Program-made: the position numbers and the translations under genes
Shown: one piece after another, positions 24,797 through 34,416 of the stretch
Layout of the letters: the number at the start of each line of letters is the position of its first letter
Numbering within the stretch: the stretch's first letter is position 1
Notes under the pieces: model-generated
The model's input: the letters and a program-made list of their open reading frames with translations, nothing else
What the model was told of the DNA's origin: nothing
Database searches by the model: none
NCBI RefSeq assembly: GCF_024979295.1
Contig: NZ_JANLCJ010000010.1
Span: 57,174 to 121,173, forward strand
DNA from: Herbiconiux daphne
GTDB lineage: Bacteria; Actinomycetota; Actinomycetes; Actinomycetales; Microbacteriaceae
Length of the DNA: 64,000 nt
Direction: 5' to 3'

Positions 24797-25546
24797 GCGC
24801 TCGGCGCCGGCCAGCATGCCGAGCACGCGCGGGTAGCTGCCGTTCGCGACCGCGTTGCGCAGGAAGCCGACGTTCTCGACCAGGATCTCGGCGGCATCCG
24901 GCTGGGTCTCGATCAGCAGCATGACCTCGTCGAGGAAGGCCTCGAGCGGCATCGCCGTGGGTGACTCGGCCTGCCCCGGCATGAGGTCGGTCTGCACCGC
25001 GGGCGGCACGAGCTCGAGCACCTGCACGGGCGTGCCGGCGAGCTGCACCCGCAGGCTCTCGGTGAACGAGTGGATGGCGGCCTTCGTGGCGCTGTAGGTG
25101 GGCGTGGCCGGCAGCGGCACGAACGCGAGTCCCGACGACACGGTCATGAACACCGGGTTGCGGGCCTGCTCGAGCCACGGCTCGAAGGCGGCGAGCAGCC
25201 GGATCGGGCCGAGCAGGTTGGTGGTGATCGTGCGCTCGGCGGTGGCGAGGAACGCCGGGTCGCGCAGGTTCTCGGCCTGCATGACGCCCGCCATGGCGAT
25301 GACCACGTTGAGCTCGGGGTGCCGCCCGGTGACGGTGCGGAAGGCCTCGGCGATGGAGTCGGGGTCGGTGGTGTCGATCTGCACGGCGTCGAGGCCCGGG
25401 TGCCCGGCGACGAGCTCGTCGAGCAGCTCGGTGCGGCGCCCGCCGATGACGACGGTGTTGCCGAGCGCCTGGAAGCGCAGCGCGAGGCCGAGGCCGATGC
25501 CCGAGGTCGCTCCGGGGATGAAGAGGGTGTTTCCTGTGATCTGCAT
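24794..25546 (-). CDS. SDR-family oxidoreductase (DltE-like)
   Basis: Short-chain dehydrogenase, 250 residues. The nucleotide-binding motif is GATSGIG near residues 12-18, the catalytic region is SSGLAFVPLPATPTYSATKAAI with the YxxxK pair, and the segment AMAGVMQAENLRD replaces the usual NNAG. This is the subgroup annotated as DltE-like, of unknown substrate. GGAGG lies 4-5 bases before the ATG. It is divergent from a helix-turn-helix regulator gene whose product has a ligand-sensing half, a common arrangement in which the regulator controls the oxidoreductase. Confidence 0.9.
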   Translation of the reverse strand: MQITGNTLFIPGATSGIGLGLALRFQALGNTVVIGGRRTELLDELVAGHPGLDAVQIDTTDPDSIAEAFRTVTGRHPELNVVIAMAGVMQAENLRDPAFLATAERTITTNLLGPIRLLAAFEPWLEQARNPVFMTVSSGLAFVPLPATPTYSATKAAIHSFTESLRVQLAGTPVQVLELVPPAVQTDLMPGQAESPTAMPLEAFLDEVMLLIETQPDAAEILVENVGFLRNAVANGSYPRVLGMLAGAER

Positions 25547-25647
25547 GCCTCCAGCGTGGTCGCCGGCGGCGCGGCGCGGCAGAGAGGGCTTGTCCAGGGA
25601 TCGGCGGTCCCTGGCACGCGCCCCGCGGGTCGGCGAGGATGGGGAGC

Positions 25648-26484
25648 ATGAACCGTGCCGATCTCGCCGACTTCCTGCGCACCCGCCGGGAGGCCCTGCA
25701 GCCCGCCGACGTCGGCATCGGCGCGGGTCAGCGCCGGCGTGCCCCCGGGTTGCGGCGCGAGGAGGTCGCGCTGCTGGCCGGCATGTCGACCGACTACTAC
25801 GCCCGGCTCGAGCAGCAGCGGGCGCCGCAGCCTTCGGAGCAGATGCTCACCTCCATCGCCCGCGCCCTGCGCCTCACCCTCGACGAGCGCGACCACCTCT
25901 ATCTGCTGGCCGGCCACAACCCGCCCTCGCGCGTGCGCCGCTCGGAGCACGTCGCCCCGGCCCTGTTGCGGGTGCTCGACCGGCTGCACGACACACCCGC
26001 GCTCGTGGTGAGCGACCTCGGCGTCACGCTGGCGCAGAACGCCATGTCGCTCGCCCTCAACGGCGACGAGATGCACTTCACGGGCCCGGCCCGCAGTGCG
26101 GTGTTCCGCTGGTTCACCGATCCGGCGGCGCGTGCCCGCTACCCCGAGCGCGATCACGCCCACCAGAGCCGCGTGCAGGCCGCCAACCTGCGAGCCGCGG
26201 TGGGCGGCGGGGCGGGCGAGGCCGATGCCCGGGCGCTCGTCGAGGAGCTGGTGCGTCAGAGCGCCGAGTTCCGCTCGGTCTGGGCTGCGCACGAAGTAGC
26301 CCGCCGGTTCGACGACCACAAGACCTTGGTGCATCCGGAGCTCGGCGAGATCGAGGTCGACTGCCAGCCGTTGTTCACCGAGAACGCCGCCCAGGCCCTG
26401 CTCGTGCTGACCCCGCGGGCGGGCACGGATGCCGCCGACAAGCTGCGTCTGCTGCAGGTGGTCGGGGTCACGTTCGCGGGGTGA
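25648..26484 (+). CDS. XRE-family regulator with MmyB-like ligand-binding domain
   Basis: A 278-residue regulator. The N-terminal helix-turn-helix (PGLRREEVALLAGMSTDYYARLEQ, about residues 33-56) is followed by a C-terminal MmyB-like domain (LDRLHDTPALVVSDLGVTLAQN ... FRWFTDPAARARYP) that in solved relatives is PAS-like and binds a lipid-like ligand. ATG at 25648 was chosen over the in-frame ATG at 25639 because GAGG stands 9 bases before it. The gene is divergent from the DltE-like SDR and probably regulates it; such pairs are very common in actinobacteria. Confidence 0.9.
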   Translation: MNRADLADFLRTRREALQPADVGIGAGQRRRAPGLRREEVALLAGMSTDYYARLEQQRAPQPSEQMLTSIARALRLTLDERDHLYLLAGHNPPSRVRRSEHVAPALLRVLDRLHDTPALVVSDLGVTLAQNAMSLALNGDEMHFTGPARSAVFRWFTDPAARARYPERDHAHQSRVQAANLRAAVGGGAGEADARALVEELVRQSAEFRSVWAAHEVARRFDDHKTLVHPELGEIEVDCQPLFTENAAQALLVLTPRAGTDAADKLRLLQVVGVTFAG

Positions 26485-26491
26485 CGCTGGG

Positions 26492-26497
26492 TAGGCT
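26492..26497 (+). promoter_or_regulatory. -10 box of a probable leaderless transcript
   Basis: TAGGCT, then 6 bases, then the ATG at 26504. No Shine-Dalgarno sequence precedes that ATG. Confidence 0.5.
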
Positions 26498-26503
26498 CGC
26501 ACC

Positions 26504-27472
26504 ATGAGCTCCCGCCCGCCCCTGATCGCCGAGCACGTGATCTCGAACGCCGACGAGGGGCCCTACGCCGTGGCCGTCACGGCCGACGGTGCCGTGTGGT
26601 GCACGCTCGTGCACGGCGGAGCGGTGGTGCGGTTCGACCCTGCCACGAACTCCGCCGCGCGCGTCGACCTGCCGGTGCACGCCGAACGCCACCACGCCGG
26701 CCACAGCCACGCCGGCCGCGCCCAGCCTTCTCAGCTCGCCGTCGCCGACGAGGCCTCGGTGTGGGTCACCGACACCACGGGCGACCGCGTGCTGCTGCTC
26801 GGCCCCATGGAGCAGACGGATGCCGCGGCGGAGCCCTTCGGCGTGCGCCTCACCGTCGACGTGCCCACCGCGGGCGCGCAGCCGTTCGGCATCACCACCA
26901 CCGACGACGGCACCGCCTGGTTCACCGAGATGGGACGCGACGCGCTCGGGCGCATCGACATCCTCGGTCGGGTCACCGAGTTCGCGGCAGGCACCGACGA
27001 GGGCTTCGTGTCGATGATCGCGGCGTCGGGTGAGAGCCTCTGGTTCACGGCCAACCAGGCCAACGCGATCGGCTACATCCGGGGCGGCGACTCAGCCGTG
27101 CAGCTGTTCGAGGTGCCGACGCCGCACGCCGGGCCTGTGGGCATCACGGTGGCCGACGACGGAGCCGCCTGGTTCGCCGAGATTCTGAGCGGGCGCATCG
27201 GACGGGTCGATCGCGCCGGCCGGTTCACCGAATACCCGCTGCCGTGGAGCGAGTCGAAGCCGCACGCGATCTGCGCCGACCCGGCCGGGGGCTGCTGGTT
27301 CACCCTGTGGGGGTCGAACCAGCTCGGGCACATCGGGTTCGACGGCGAGATCGAGCTGCACGACCTCTCGGCGACCCAGACCGAGCCGCACGGGCTGGCC
27401 GTCGGCCCCGACGGCACGGTCTGGGTGGCGATGGAGTCGGGGGCGCTGCTGGCGGTGAGCCGCGCAGGCTGA
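26504..27472 (+). CDS. Virginiamycin B lyase family protein (beta-propeller)
   Basis: A 322-residue seven-bladed-propeller protein of the Vgb family. Repeats with GITTTDDGTAWFTE, GITVADDGAAWFAE and GLAVGPDGTVWVA recur along the chain. Positions matching the lyase catalytic site are present: KPHAICAD for the first histidine and TEPHGLAVG for the Glu/His pair. Proven Vgb enzymes linearise streptogramin B antibiotics, but most actinobacterial homologues are untested and may be carbohydrate lyases or sensors. It begins 19 bases after the regulator gene. A His-rich loop (ERHHAGHSHAGRAQ, about residues 65-80) is unusual. Confidence 0.8.
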   Translation: MSSRPPLIAEHVISNADEGPYAVAVTADGAVWCTLVHGGAVVRFDPATNSAARVDLPVHAERHHAGHSHAGRAQPSQLAVADEASVWVTDTTGDRVLLLGPMEQTDAAAEPFGVRLTVDVPTAGAQPFGITTTDDGTAWFTEMGRDALGRIDILGRVTEFAAGTDEGFVSMIAASGESLWFTANQANAIGYIRGGDSAVQLFEVPTPHAGPVGITVADDGAAWFAEILSGRIGRVDRAGRFTEYPLPWSESKPHAICADPAGGCWFTLWGSNQLGHIGFDGEIELHDLSATQTEPHGLAVGPDGTVWVAMESGALLAVSRAG

Positions 27473-27482
27473 ACCGGCGGGG

Positions 27483-27542
27483 TGGGCGCCGGCCCGCTGG
27501 GCGCCGGCCTCCTGGGTGCCGGCCTCCTGGGCGCCGGCGGCT
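27483..27542. repeat. 15-bp tandem repeat, four copies, at a convergent junction
   Basis: TGGGCGCCGGCCCGC, TGGGCGCCGGCCTCC, TGGGTGCCGGCCTCC and TGGGCGCCGGCGGCT follow in tandem. GGCGCC and GCCGGC inside each unit are palindromic, so many alternative hairpins can form. The array fills most of the 74 bases between the Vgb-family gene and the convergent thioredoxin-like gene. Confidence 0.85.
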
Positions 27543-27546
27543 GAGC

Positions 27547-27822
27547 TCAGGGGAGGGCGTTCGCGATGGCGGTGAGCACCTGCTCGGTGGTCGGCACGCC
27601 GGATGCGCGCATCCGCTCGTCTCCGCCGGCGTCGGTGATGACGATGGTGGGCGTCGCCACGATGCCGAGGCGCTCGCTGTCGTCGGGGGCGTCGGCCACG
27701 TTGATCTCGCGCCATCCCACCCGGTCGCCGAGCAGTGGGGCCACGCGGTCGAGGGTCTGACGCGTGCTCGAACAGGCGCCGCAGAAGCTCGACGAGTAGA
27801 GCGTGACGGTGAGTTCGGGCAT
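27547..27822 (-). CDS. Thioredoxin/glutaredoxin-like protein with CGAC active site
   Basis: A 91-residue thioredoxin-fold protein. The redox motif is CGAC in SSSFCGACSSTRQTL near residues 14-17, and the cis-proline follows in GIVATPTIVIT. The CxxC variant and size match the small actinobacterial thioredoxin-family proteins that reduce disulphides in the cytoplasm with an unknown partner. AGGAGG stands 6 bases before the ATG. It is convergent with the Vgb-family gene and divergent from purA. Confidence 0.88.
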   Translation of the reverse strand: MPELTVTLYSSSFCGACSSTRQTLDRVAPLLGDRVGWREINVADAPDDSERLGIVATPTIVITDAGGDERMRASGVPTTEQVLTAIANALP

Positions 27823-27909
27823 GGAGTCCTCCTCTCCTGCACAACCCGCCGTGGGCCCCGCAGATTCCCACAACGACGGGGCGACGCGGATGCGCCGGGG
27901 TGCCCACGA

Positions 27910-27915
27910 TAGAAT
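27910..27915 (+). promoter_or_regulatory. Possible purA promoter -10 box
   Basis: TAGAAT, close to the TATAAT consensus, 57 bases before the purA start. No -35 box is evident at 16-18 bases upstream. Confidence 0.4.
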
Positions 27916-27971
27916 CGACTGTCAACCGGCACCGGCGTCGGGCACTGACATCGGAACCGAGAGGAATCCAC

Positions 27972-29258
<1,287 letters not shown>

Positions 29259-29374
29259 GGTCGGCGTTCGCGGCGGTTTGTTGCTGATCGCTCTTTATCG
29301 GGCGGCCGCGGCATCCGGAGTCTGAGGCCGATTTACTGCGTCGATTTCCCGGGTCGATTTCCTGGTCGGCCACG

Positions 29375-29413
29375 TTGACTTTCGCACGCTCTCGTGAATA
29401 TGTTGTGAGCAAC
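29375..29413 (+). promoter_or_regulatory. Probable xylA promoter and operator
   Basis: TTGACT (29375-29380) and TATGTT (29399-29404) are separated by 18 bases and resemble -35 and -10 boxes. GTTGTGAGCAAC (29402-29413), an inverted repeat with GTTG/CAAC arms, overlaps the -10 box and transcription start, where a repressor would act. No xylR gene is in the window. Confidence 0.55.
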
Positions 29414-29448
29414 CACTTTTTTGGATCGACTACTGCACTGGAGCACCG

Positions 29449-30639
29449 ATGTCGCTGACCCCTACCCGTGAAGACAAGTTCTCGTTCGGCCTCTGGACGA
29501 TCGGCTACAACGGAACCGATCCGTTCGGCGGGCCCACCCGGGCGCCCCTCGACGTGGTGCACGCCGTTGAGAAGCTCTCGGAGCTCGGTGCCTACGGGCT
29601 GACCTTCCACGACGACGACCTCTTCGCGTTCGGCTCGACCGACGCCGAGCGTCAGACCCAGATCGACCGGCTGAAGACGGTGCTGGGCGACACCGGCCTC
29701 GTGGTGCCGATGGTCACCACCAACCTGTTCTCGGCGCCCGTGTTCAAAGACGGCGGCTTCACCTCGAACGACCGCGCCGTGCGCCGCTTCGCCCTGCGGA
29801 AGGTGCTGCGCAACATCGACCTCGCGGCCGAACTCGGTGCCACCACGTTCGTGATGTGGGGCGGCCGCGAGGGTGCGGAGTACGACGCGGCCAAAGACAT
29901 CCGCTCGGCGCTCGAGCGCTATCGCGAGGCCGTGAACCTGCTGGGCGACTACGTCACCGATAAGGGCTACGACATCCGGTTCGCGATCGAGCCGAAGCCC
30001 AACGAGCCCCGCGGCGACATCCTGCTGCCCACCGTCGGCCATGCGCTCGCCTTCATCGAGACGCTCGAGCGGCCCGAGCTCGTGGGCGTCAACCCCGAGG
30101 TCGGCCACGAGCAGATGGCCGGCCTCAACTTCGCGGCCGGAATCGCGCAGGCGCTCTATCAGGGCAAGCTGTTCCACATCGACCTCAACGGGCAGCGCGG
30201 CATCAAATACGACCAAGACCTTGTGTTCGGCCACGGCGACCTGCACAATGCGTTCGCCCTCGTCGACCTGCTCGAGAACGGCGGCCCCGGTGGCGCGACG
30301 ACCTACGACGGCCCGCGCCACTTCGACTACAAGCCCTCGCGCACCGAAGACGAGTCGGGCGTGTGGGAGTCGGCCGCCGCCAACATGCGCACCTACCTGC
30401 TGCTGAAGGAGCGGGCCGCGGCGTTCCGCGCCGACCCCGAGGTGCAGGAGGCGCTCGCGGCTTCCCGCGTGCCCGAGCTGTCGGTGCCCACGCTCGGCGA
30501 GGGCGAGAGCTACGCCGACCTGCTCGCCGACCGCTCCGCCTTCGAGGATTTCGACGCCGACGCCTACTTCGACGGCAAGGGCTTCGGCTTCGTGCGCCTG
30601 CAGCAGCTCGCCCTCGAGCACCTGGCGGGCGCCCGCTAG
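29449..30639 (+). CDS. xylA: Xylose isomerase
   Basis: Interconverts D-xylose and D-xylulose (and glucose/fructose), 396 residues, with two divalent metals. Seen are the catalytic histidine in LTFHDDDLF, the metal-ligand region FAIEPKPNEPRGD with the catalytic lysine, VGVNPEVGHEQMAGLNF, and LFHIDLNGQRGIKYDQDLVFGHGDL. The length fits the short actinobacterial class. GGAG lies about 6 bases before the ATG. No xylulokinase or xylose transporter is adjacent, so it is apparently a single-gene unit. Its last codons and stop are partly copied in the repeat array that follows. Confidence 0.97.
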   Translation: MSLTPTREDKFSFGLWTIGYNGTDPFGGPTRAPLDVVHAVEKLSELGAYGLTFHDDDLFAFGSTDAERQTQIDRLKTVLGDTGLVVPMVTTNLFSAPVFKDGGFTSNDRAVRRFALRKVLRNIDLAAELGATTFVMWGGREGAEYDAAKDIRSALERYREAVNLLGDYVTDKGYDIRFAIEPKPNEPRGDILLPTVGHALAFIETLERPELVGVNPEVGHEQMAGLNFAAGIAQALYQGKLFHIDLNGQRGIKYDQDLVFGHGDLHNAFALVDLLENGGPGGATTYDGPRHFDYKPSRTEDESGVWESAAANMRTYLLLKERAAAFRADPEVQEALAASRVPELSVPTLGEGESYADLLADRSAFEDFDADAYFDGKGFGFVRLQQLALEHLAGAR

Positions 30640-31412
30640 CGCGCCGCGCCGCGCCGCGGCTGCGGCCGCCGTCGCCGTCGCAGCTTCAGGCGAATCTCGC
30701 GTCATTCGGGCCCGTATTCGGGGCGAGCGGCGCGAGGCTCGCCCTTATCCGCGGCAGGCGCGAGTCGGGGCAGCGAAGCGGTGGGGCAGCTCAGACGCCC
30801 GAGTGGTTCTCCGGCGGGCGCCGGCTGACGCGCGGCGCGGTGGCGCAGCCGCGGCCACCGGCGCAGCTTCGGGCGAACCTCGTGTCATTCGGGCCCGTGT
30901 TCGGGCCGAGCGGCGCGAGGTTCGCCCGCGGCGGGTGCGGGTCGCGTCAGCGGAGCGGCGGGCGAGCCAGGCGGGCGAGTAGTTCTGAGGCGGGCGCCGG
31001 CTGGCGCCCTTATCCGCGGCGGGTGCGAGTCGCGCAGCGGGCGGCCGCTGGCGCGCGGCGCCGCGGCTGCCGTCGCAGGTTCCGGCGAACCTCGTGTCAT
31101 TCGGGCCTGTATTCGGGGCGAGCGGCGCGAGGTTCGCCCTTAGCCGCGGCGGGTGCGAGTCGCGTCAGCGGGGCGGCTGGGCGGGTTAGTCGACTAAGTA
31201 GTTCTCGGGCGGGCGCCTGCCAGCGCGCCGTCGCAGGTTCAGGCGAACGCCGCGTTGTTCGGGGGTGTATTCAGGGCGAGCGGTGCGAGGTTCGCCCGCG
31301 GCGGGTGCGCGTTGCGGCAGCGGAGCGGAGCGGAGCTGAGCTGAGCGAGCGGAGCGAGCCGCGCGAGCGACGGGGTGGGTCAGACGACTGAGTAGTTCTC
31401 GGGCAGGGTGCC
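30625..31412. repeat. Four-unit tandem array between xylA and a DinB-like gene; units copy both gene ends
   Basis: The 740-bp gap holds four degenerate units. Each has a long-loop inverted repeat: 30689/30743, 30871/30927, 31084/31138 and 31242/31296 (outer ends). The arm GGCGAACCTCG pairs with CGAGGTTCGCC; copies 2 and 3 are perfect, 1 and 4 have two mispaired positions. After each repeat comes a decayed copy of the end of the minus-strand gene (PENHSGV-stop at about 30790, PPQNYS at 30980, PENYLVD-stop at 31186; the real end is PENYSVV-stop at 31380), then a copy of the xylA end (GCGGGCGCC followed by a TGA or related triplet; real end at 30628-30639). No gene is supported inside. Confidence 0.85.
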
Positions 31413-31988
31413 GCGCCCGGTGAGGCTGAGCAGCAGGGTCTCGCCGTCGCCCCGGGCCGCGGCGATGCCGGCGGCGAGCTCGAGGGTGCTCATGACCGCG
31501 TCGGCCGACTGGCCGTGCGGCAGCCCGGTGGCACGGGAGATGTCGATCGAGTGCACGACGAGTTCGAACACGCGGGTGCGCAGGTATTCCGGCAGGGCTA
31601 TGCCGAGGCCGCCGATCGACACGATGCGCTCGGGCGGCGAGGTGTCGACGAGCGCCATCGCGCGGCCAAGTGCGTCGGCGATCGCGACCGCGGGCTCGGC
31701 ACCCAGCCAGATGCCCGCCTCGACGCCGCGGGCGGCGACCGCCGCGGGGTCGGTGAGGTCGCGGTAGACCCGGGCGTAGTAGTGCTCGGCGTTCGCGACA
31801 TTCGGATAGCCCGGGTCGTCGAGCAGCAGATAACTCTCGACCGTCAGGATGGCCCGGGTCGTGTGCCCCACGAGCGATCGCAGGCTCCACTCCCCGAGCG
31901 CGATCGAGTCCCACGCGTCGTCGGGTATTCGGGTGACGAGATCGTGGAACGCGGTGGCGGAGTGGAAGAACGTGGCGGCACTGCCCAT
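31380..31988 (-). CDS. DinB / maleylpyruvate-isomerase-like protein (mycothiol-dependent family)
   Basis: A 202-residue protein of the TIGR03083/TIGR03086-type maleylpyruvate isomerase N-terminal family, with a DinB-like four-helix bundle. The start TFFHSATAFHDLVTRIPDDAWDSIALGEWSLRSLVGHTTRA and the later FELVVHSIDISRATGLP match the family, whose histidines bind a metal and mycothiol in characterised members. Its own substrate is unknown. No Shine-Dalgarno sequence is seen; CACGAT lies 6 bases before the ATG, so the mRNA may be leaderless. Its last codons are the template-like end of the repeat array at 30625-31412. Confidence 0.85.
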   Translation of the reverse strand: MGSAATFFHSATAFHDLVTRIPDDAWDSIALGEWSLRSLVGHTTRAILTVESYLLLDDPGYPNVANAEHYYARVYRDLTDPAAVAARGVEAGIWLGAEPAVAIADALGRAMALVDTSPPERIVSIGGLGIALPEYLRTRVFELVVHSIDISRATGLPHGQSADAVMSTLELAAGIAAARGDGETLLLSLTGRGTLPENYSVV

Positions 31989-32139
31989 GGGTCAATCGTG
32001 GCACAGCTGAAGCGCGGGCGGACACCGTTCCAGCGCGAGCGGACACGGTGGCGGCATGGGCTCTCGTTCGGCGCGCCACCGCCCGCCGAGCGCCGCCCGC
32101 GAAGCCTCCCCCGGCCGCCCGGGATGCCAGACTTGTCGC

Positions 32140-32781
32140 ATGGCAGCAACGCTTCCCGACCGCGGCATCCTGACCGGGCGCTACATCACGCTCGAGCCCC
32201 TCACTCGGGAACTGCTGCCCGAACTGCATGCCGCCATCGGCCACCCCGAAGTCTTCGCCGGCGGCTACGGCGGCGGCCCCAAGGGCTACCGCGACACCGC
32301 GGCCGCGTTCGTGGAGTGGGCCGAGACCTATTACCAGTGGACGGGCGGCAACGCCTACGCCATCCGCCTGGTGGGCGGCAGCCACGACGGCGCCCTCGTG
32401 GGCACGTCGACGCTCGGCGATCTCAACCCGGCGCTCGAATACGCCCACCTCGGCTGGACCGCCTACGACCCCCGGGTCTGGGGAACAGTCGTGAATCCGG
32501 AGGCGAAGCTGCTACTGCTCGGCCTGGCCTTCGACCACGGGTTCGGCCGCGTCAAGATCCAGGCCGACGTGCTCAACACGCGGTCGCGGGCGGCGATCGC
32601 GAAGCTCGGGGCGACCTTCGAGGGCATCAGCCGGCGCGATGTTCCGCGCGCCGACGGCTCCTGGCGGGACTCCGCGGTGTTCTCGATCATCGTCGACGAG
32701 TGGCCCGCGGTGCGGGCCGCCCTCGAGCAACGCGTGCAGGATCAGGGCCGGGGAGTGCCGGTGGAGTACAAGACGGTGTGA
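32140..32781 (+). CDS. GNAT-family N-acetyltransferase (RimJ/RimL type)
   Basis: Acetyl-CoA-dependent acetyltransferase of 213 residues, of the RimJ/RimL subgroup that acetylates protein N-termini or small amines. The order LTGRYITLEPLTRELLPELHAAI, YAIRLVGGSHDGALVGTSTLGD, LEYAHLGWTAYDPRVWGT and LGLAFDHGFGRVKIQADVLNTRSRAAIAKLGATFEG is typical, the last carrying the Asn and the acetyl-CoA-side helix. The ATG at 32140 gives the family-like length; an upstream in-frame ATG at 32056 would add unrelated residues. It stands alone. The substrate is not predictable. Confidence 0.9.
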   Translation: MAATLPDRGILTGRYITLEPLTRELLPELHAAIGHPEVFAGGYGGGPKGYRDTAAAFVEWAETYYQWTGGNAYAIRLVGGSHDGALVGTSTLGDLNPALEYAHLGWTAYDPRVWGTVVNPEAKLLLLGLAFDHGFGRVKIQADVLNTRSRAAIAKLGATFEGISRRDVPRADGSWRDSAVFSIIVDEWPAVRAALEQRVQDQGRGVPVEYKTV

Positions 32782-32820
32782 GCGGCGTGTGCCGCGGCAT
32801 CCGTTCTCCGTCGCGGGCGC

Positions 32821-32843
32821 ATTGGTCGAATCGTTCGAACAAT
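32821..32843 (+). promoter_or_regulatory. Putative MarR/OhrR-type operator upstream of ohr
   Basis: ATTGGTCGAA and TTCGAACAAT are inverted repeats around TCG, with one mismatch in the 10-bp arms. The site ends 15 bases before the ohr ATG and is notably AT-richer than its surroundings. Ohr genes are usually repressed by OhrR, a MarR-family thiol sensor; no such gene is adjacent. Confidence 0.55.
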
Positions 32844-32857
32844 GGTGAACTAGCTCC

Positions 32858-33277
<420 letters not shown>

Positions 33278-33328
33278 GCGCGACTGCCAGATGCCCGGCG
33301 CTGACTGCCAAATGCCGGGCTGAGCACT

Positions 33329-33360
33329 CCGCGCGGGTTCGCGAGGCCGAACCCGCGCGG
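33329..33360. terminator. 13-bp perfect hairpin after ohr
   Basis: CCGCGCGGGTTCG (33329-33341), 6-base loop, CGAACCCGCGCGG (33348-33360). Probably the ohr terminator, although no U-run follows. It ends directly at the -10 box of the next gene. Two imperfect direct repeats (GACTGCCAGATGCCCGG and GACTGCCAAATGCCGGG) stand between ohr and the hairpin. Confidence 0.75.
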
Positions 33361-33366
33361 TAGTGT
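33361..33366 (+). promoter_or_regulatory. -10 box of a probable leaderless transcript
   Basis: TAGTGT, then 6 bases, then the GTG at 33373. No Shine-Dalgarno sequence is present. Confidence 0.5.
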
Positions 33367-33372
33367 CGGCGG

Positions 33373-34407
33373 GTGACACCGCTCCAACCCGCCGCCGCTC
33401 CGGCTCCCGCTCCCGGATCGGGTCCCGCCCCCGCACTCGCGCGGGGCCGGTTCGCCGTGGCGCTGCAGTTCGCCGCGATGGGCCTCGTGTGGGGCTCGAG
33501 CTTTCTGTTCATGAAGGTCGCGCTCGGTGGCATCTCGTTCGGCCAGGTGGCCTGGACCAGGCTCGTTCTCGGCGGCCTCACCCTCGGCGTGATCGTGCTG
33601 GTGATGCGGGCGCGGCTGCCGCGACAGGCATCCGTCTATCTGCACTTCCTCGTGATCGGTGTGGTGGGCTGCGTCATTCCGTTCCTGCTGTTCGCCTGGG
33701 CCGAGCAGTACGTGACGTCGGGGCTCGCCAGCATCTACAACGCGGTGACCCCCATCACGACGGCGTTGATGGCGACGCTGGTGTTCCACGTCGAGAAGCT
33801 CGACCGGTCTCGTGTGCTGGGGGTGGTGGCCGGCATCCTCGGGGTCGTCGTCATCATCGGGCCGTGGACCTTCATCGCCAACGACCAGGCGCACGGATCG
33901 CTCTTCACCGAGCTCGCGGGCCAGCTCGCGTGCCTCGGCTCCGCGGTGTGCTACGGCTTCACCTTCAGCTACCTGCGCCGGTTCATCACCAGCAAGGGCA
34001 CGGTCTCGGGCATCACGGGAGCCTTTCTGCAGGTGGGCATGGGCGCGGTGGTGATGCTCGTGCTGACGCCGTTCATCGCGATCGGGCCGATCTCGCTCGA
34101 CCCGTGGATCGTGCTGAGCCTGCTGACGCTCGGCATCCTGGGCACGGGCGTGGCCTACCTCTGGAACATGAACGTCTTTCTCGCGTGGGGCCCCACGGCC
34201 ACCTCGACCGTCACCTACGTGACCCCCGTCGTCGGCGTCGCGCTCGGCATCGTGCTGCTCGGCGAACGCCTGAGCTGGAACGCGCCGGTGGGGGCGCTGC
34301 TGGTGTTCCTCGGCATTCTGCTCGCTCAGGGGCGGCTGCGGCTGCCGAGGCGCTCGTCGCCCGCCCGCGAAGGCGGCGCGCAGGATCAGGCCGGAGAAGC
34401 TGGCTAG
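33373..34407 (+). CDS. EamA/DMT-superfamily transporter
   Basis: Drug/metabolite transporter of 344 residues with ten predicted membrane helices in two EamA repeats. The first begins at FAVALQFAAMGLVWGSSFLFMKVAL and the second at LAGQLACLGSAVCYGFTFSYLRRFI, closing with TYVTPVVGVALGIVLLGERLSWNAPVGALLVFLGILLAQGR. Family members export amino acids, metabolites or drugs; the substrate is unknown. The GTG start is preceded by TAGTGT and 6 bases, so leaderless translation is likely. The N-terminal 25 residues are Pro/Ala-rich. Confidence 0.93.
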   Translation: MTPLQPAAAPAPAPGSGPAPALARGRFAVALQFAAMGLVWGSSFLFMKVALGGISFGQVAWTRLVLGGLTLGVIVLVMRARLPRQASVYLHFLVIGVVGCVIPFLLFAWAEQYVTSGLASIYNAVTPITTALMATLVFHVEKLDRSRVLGVVAGILGVVVIIGPWTFIANDQAHGSLFTELAGQLACLGSAVCYGFTFSYLRRFITSKGTVSGITGAFLQVGMGAVVMLVLTPFIAIGPISLDPWIVLSLLTLGILGTGVAYLWNMNVFLAWGPTATSTVTYVTPVVGVALGIVLLGERLSWNAPVGALLVFLGILLAQGRLRLPRRSSPAREGGAQDQAGEAG

Positions 34408-34410
34408 AGT
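34405..34410 (+). promoter_or_regulatory. -10 box of a probable leaderless transcript
   Basis: TAGAGT, then 6 bases, then the ATG at 34417. It overlaps the stop codon of the preceding transporter gene. Confidence 0.5.
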
Positions 34411-34416
34411 TTACGC

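Noticed and set aside
30640..31379. Additional coding genes in the array between xylA and the DinB-like gene
   Set aside because: Open frames there arise from GC-rich repeats and copied gene ends; they lack ribosome-binding sites, codon periodicity and recognisable domains.
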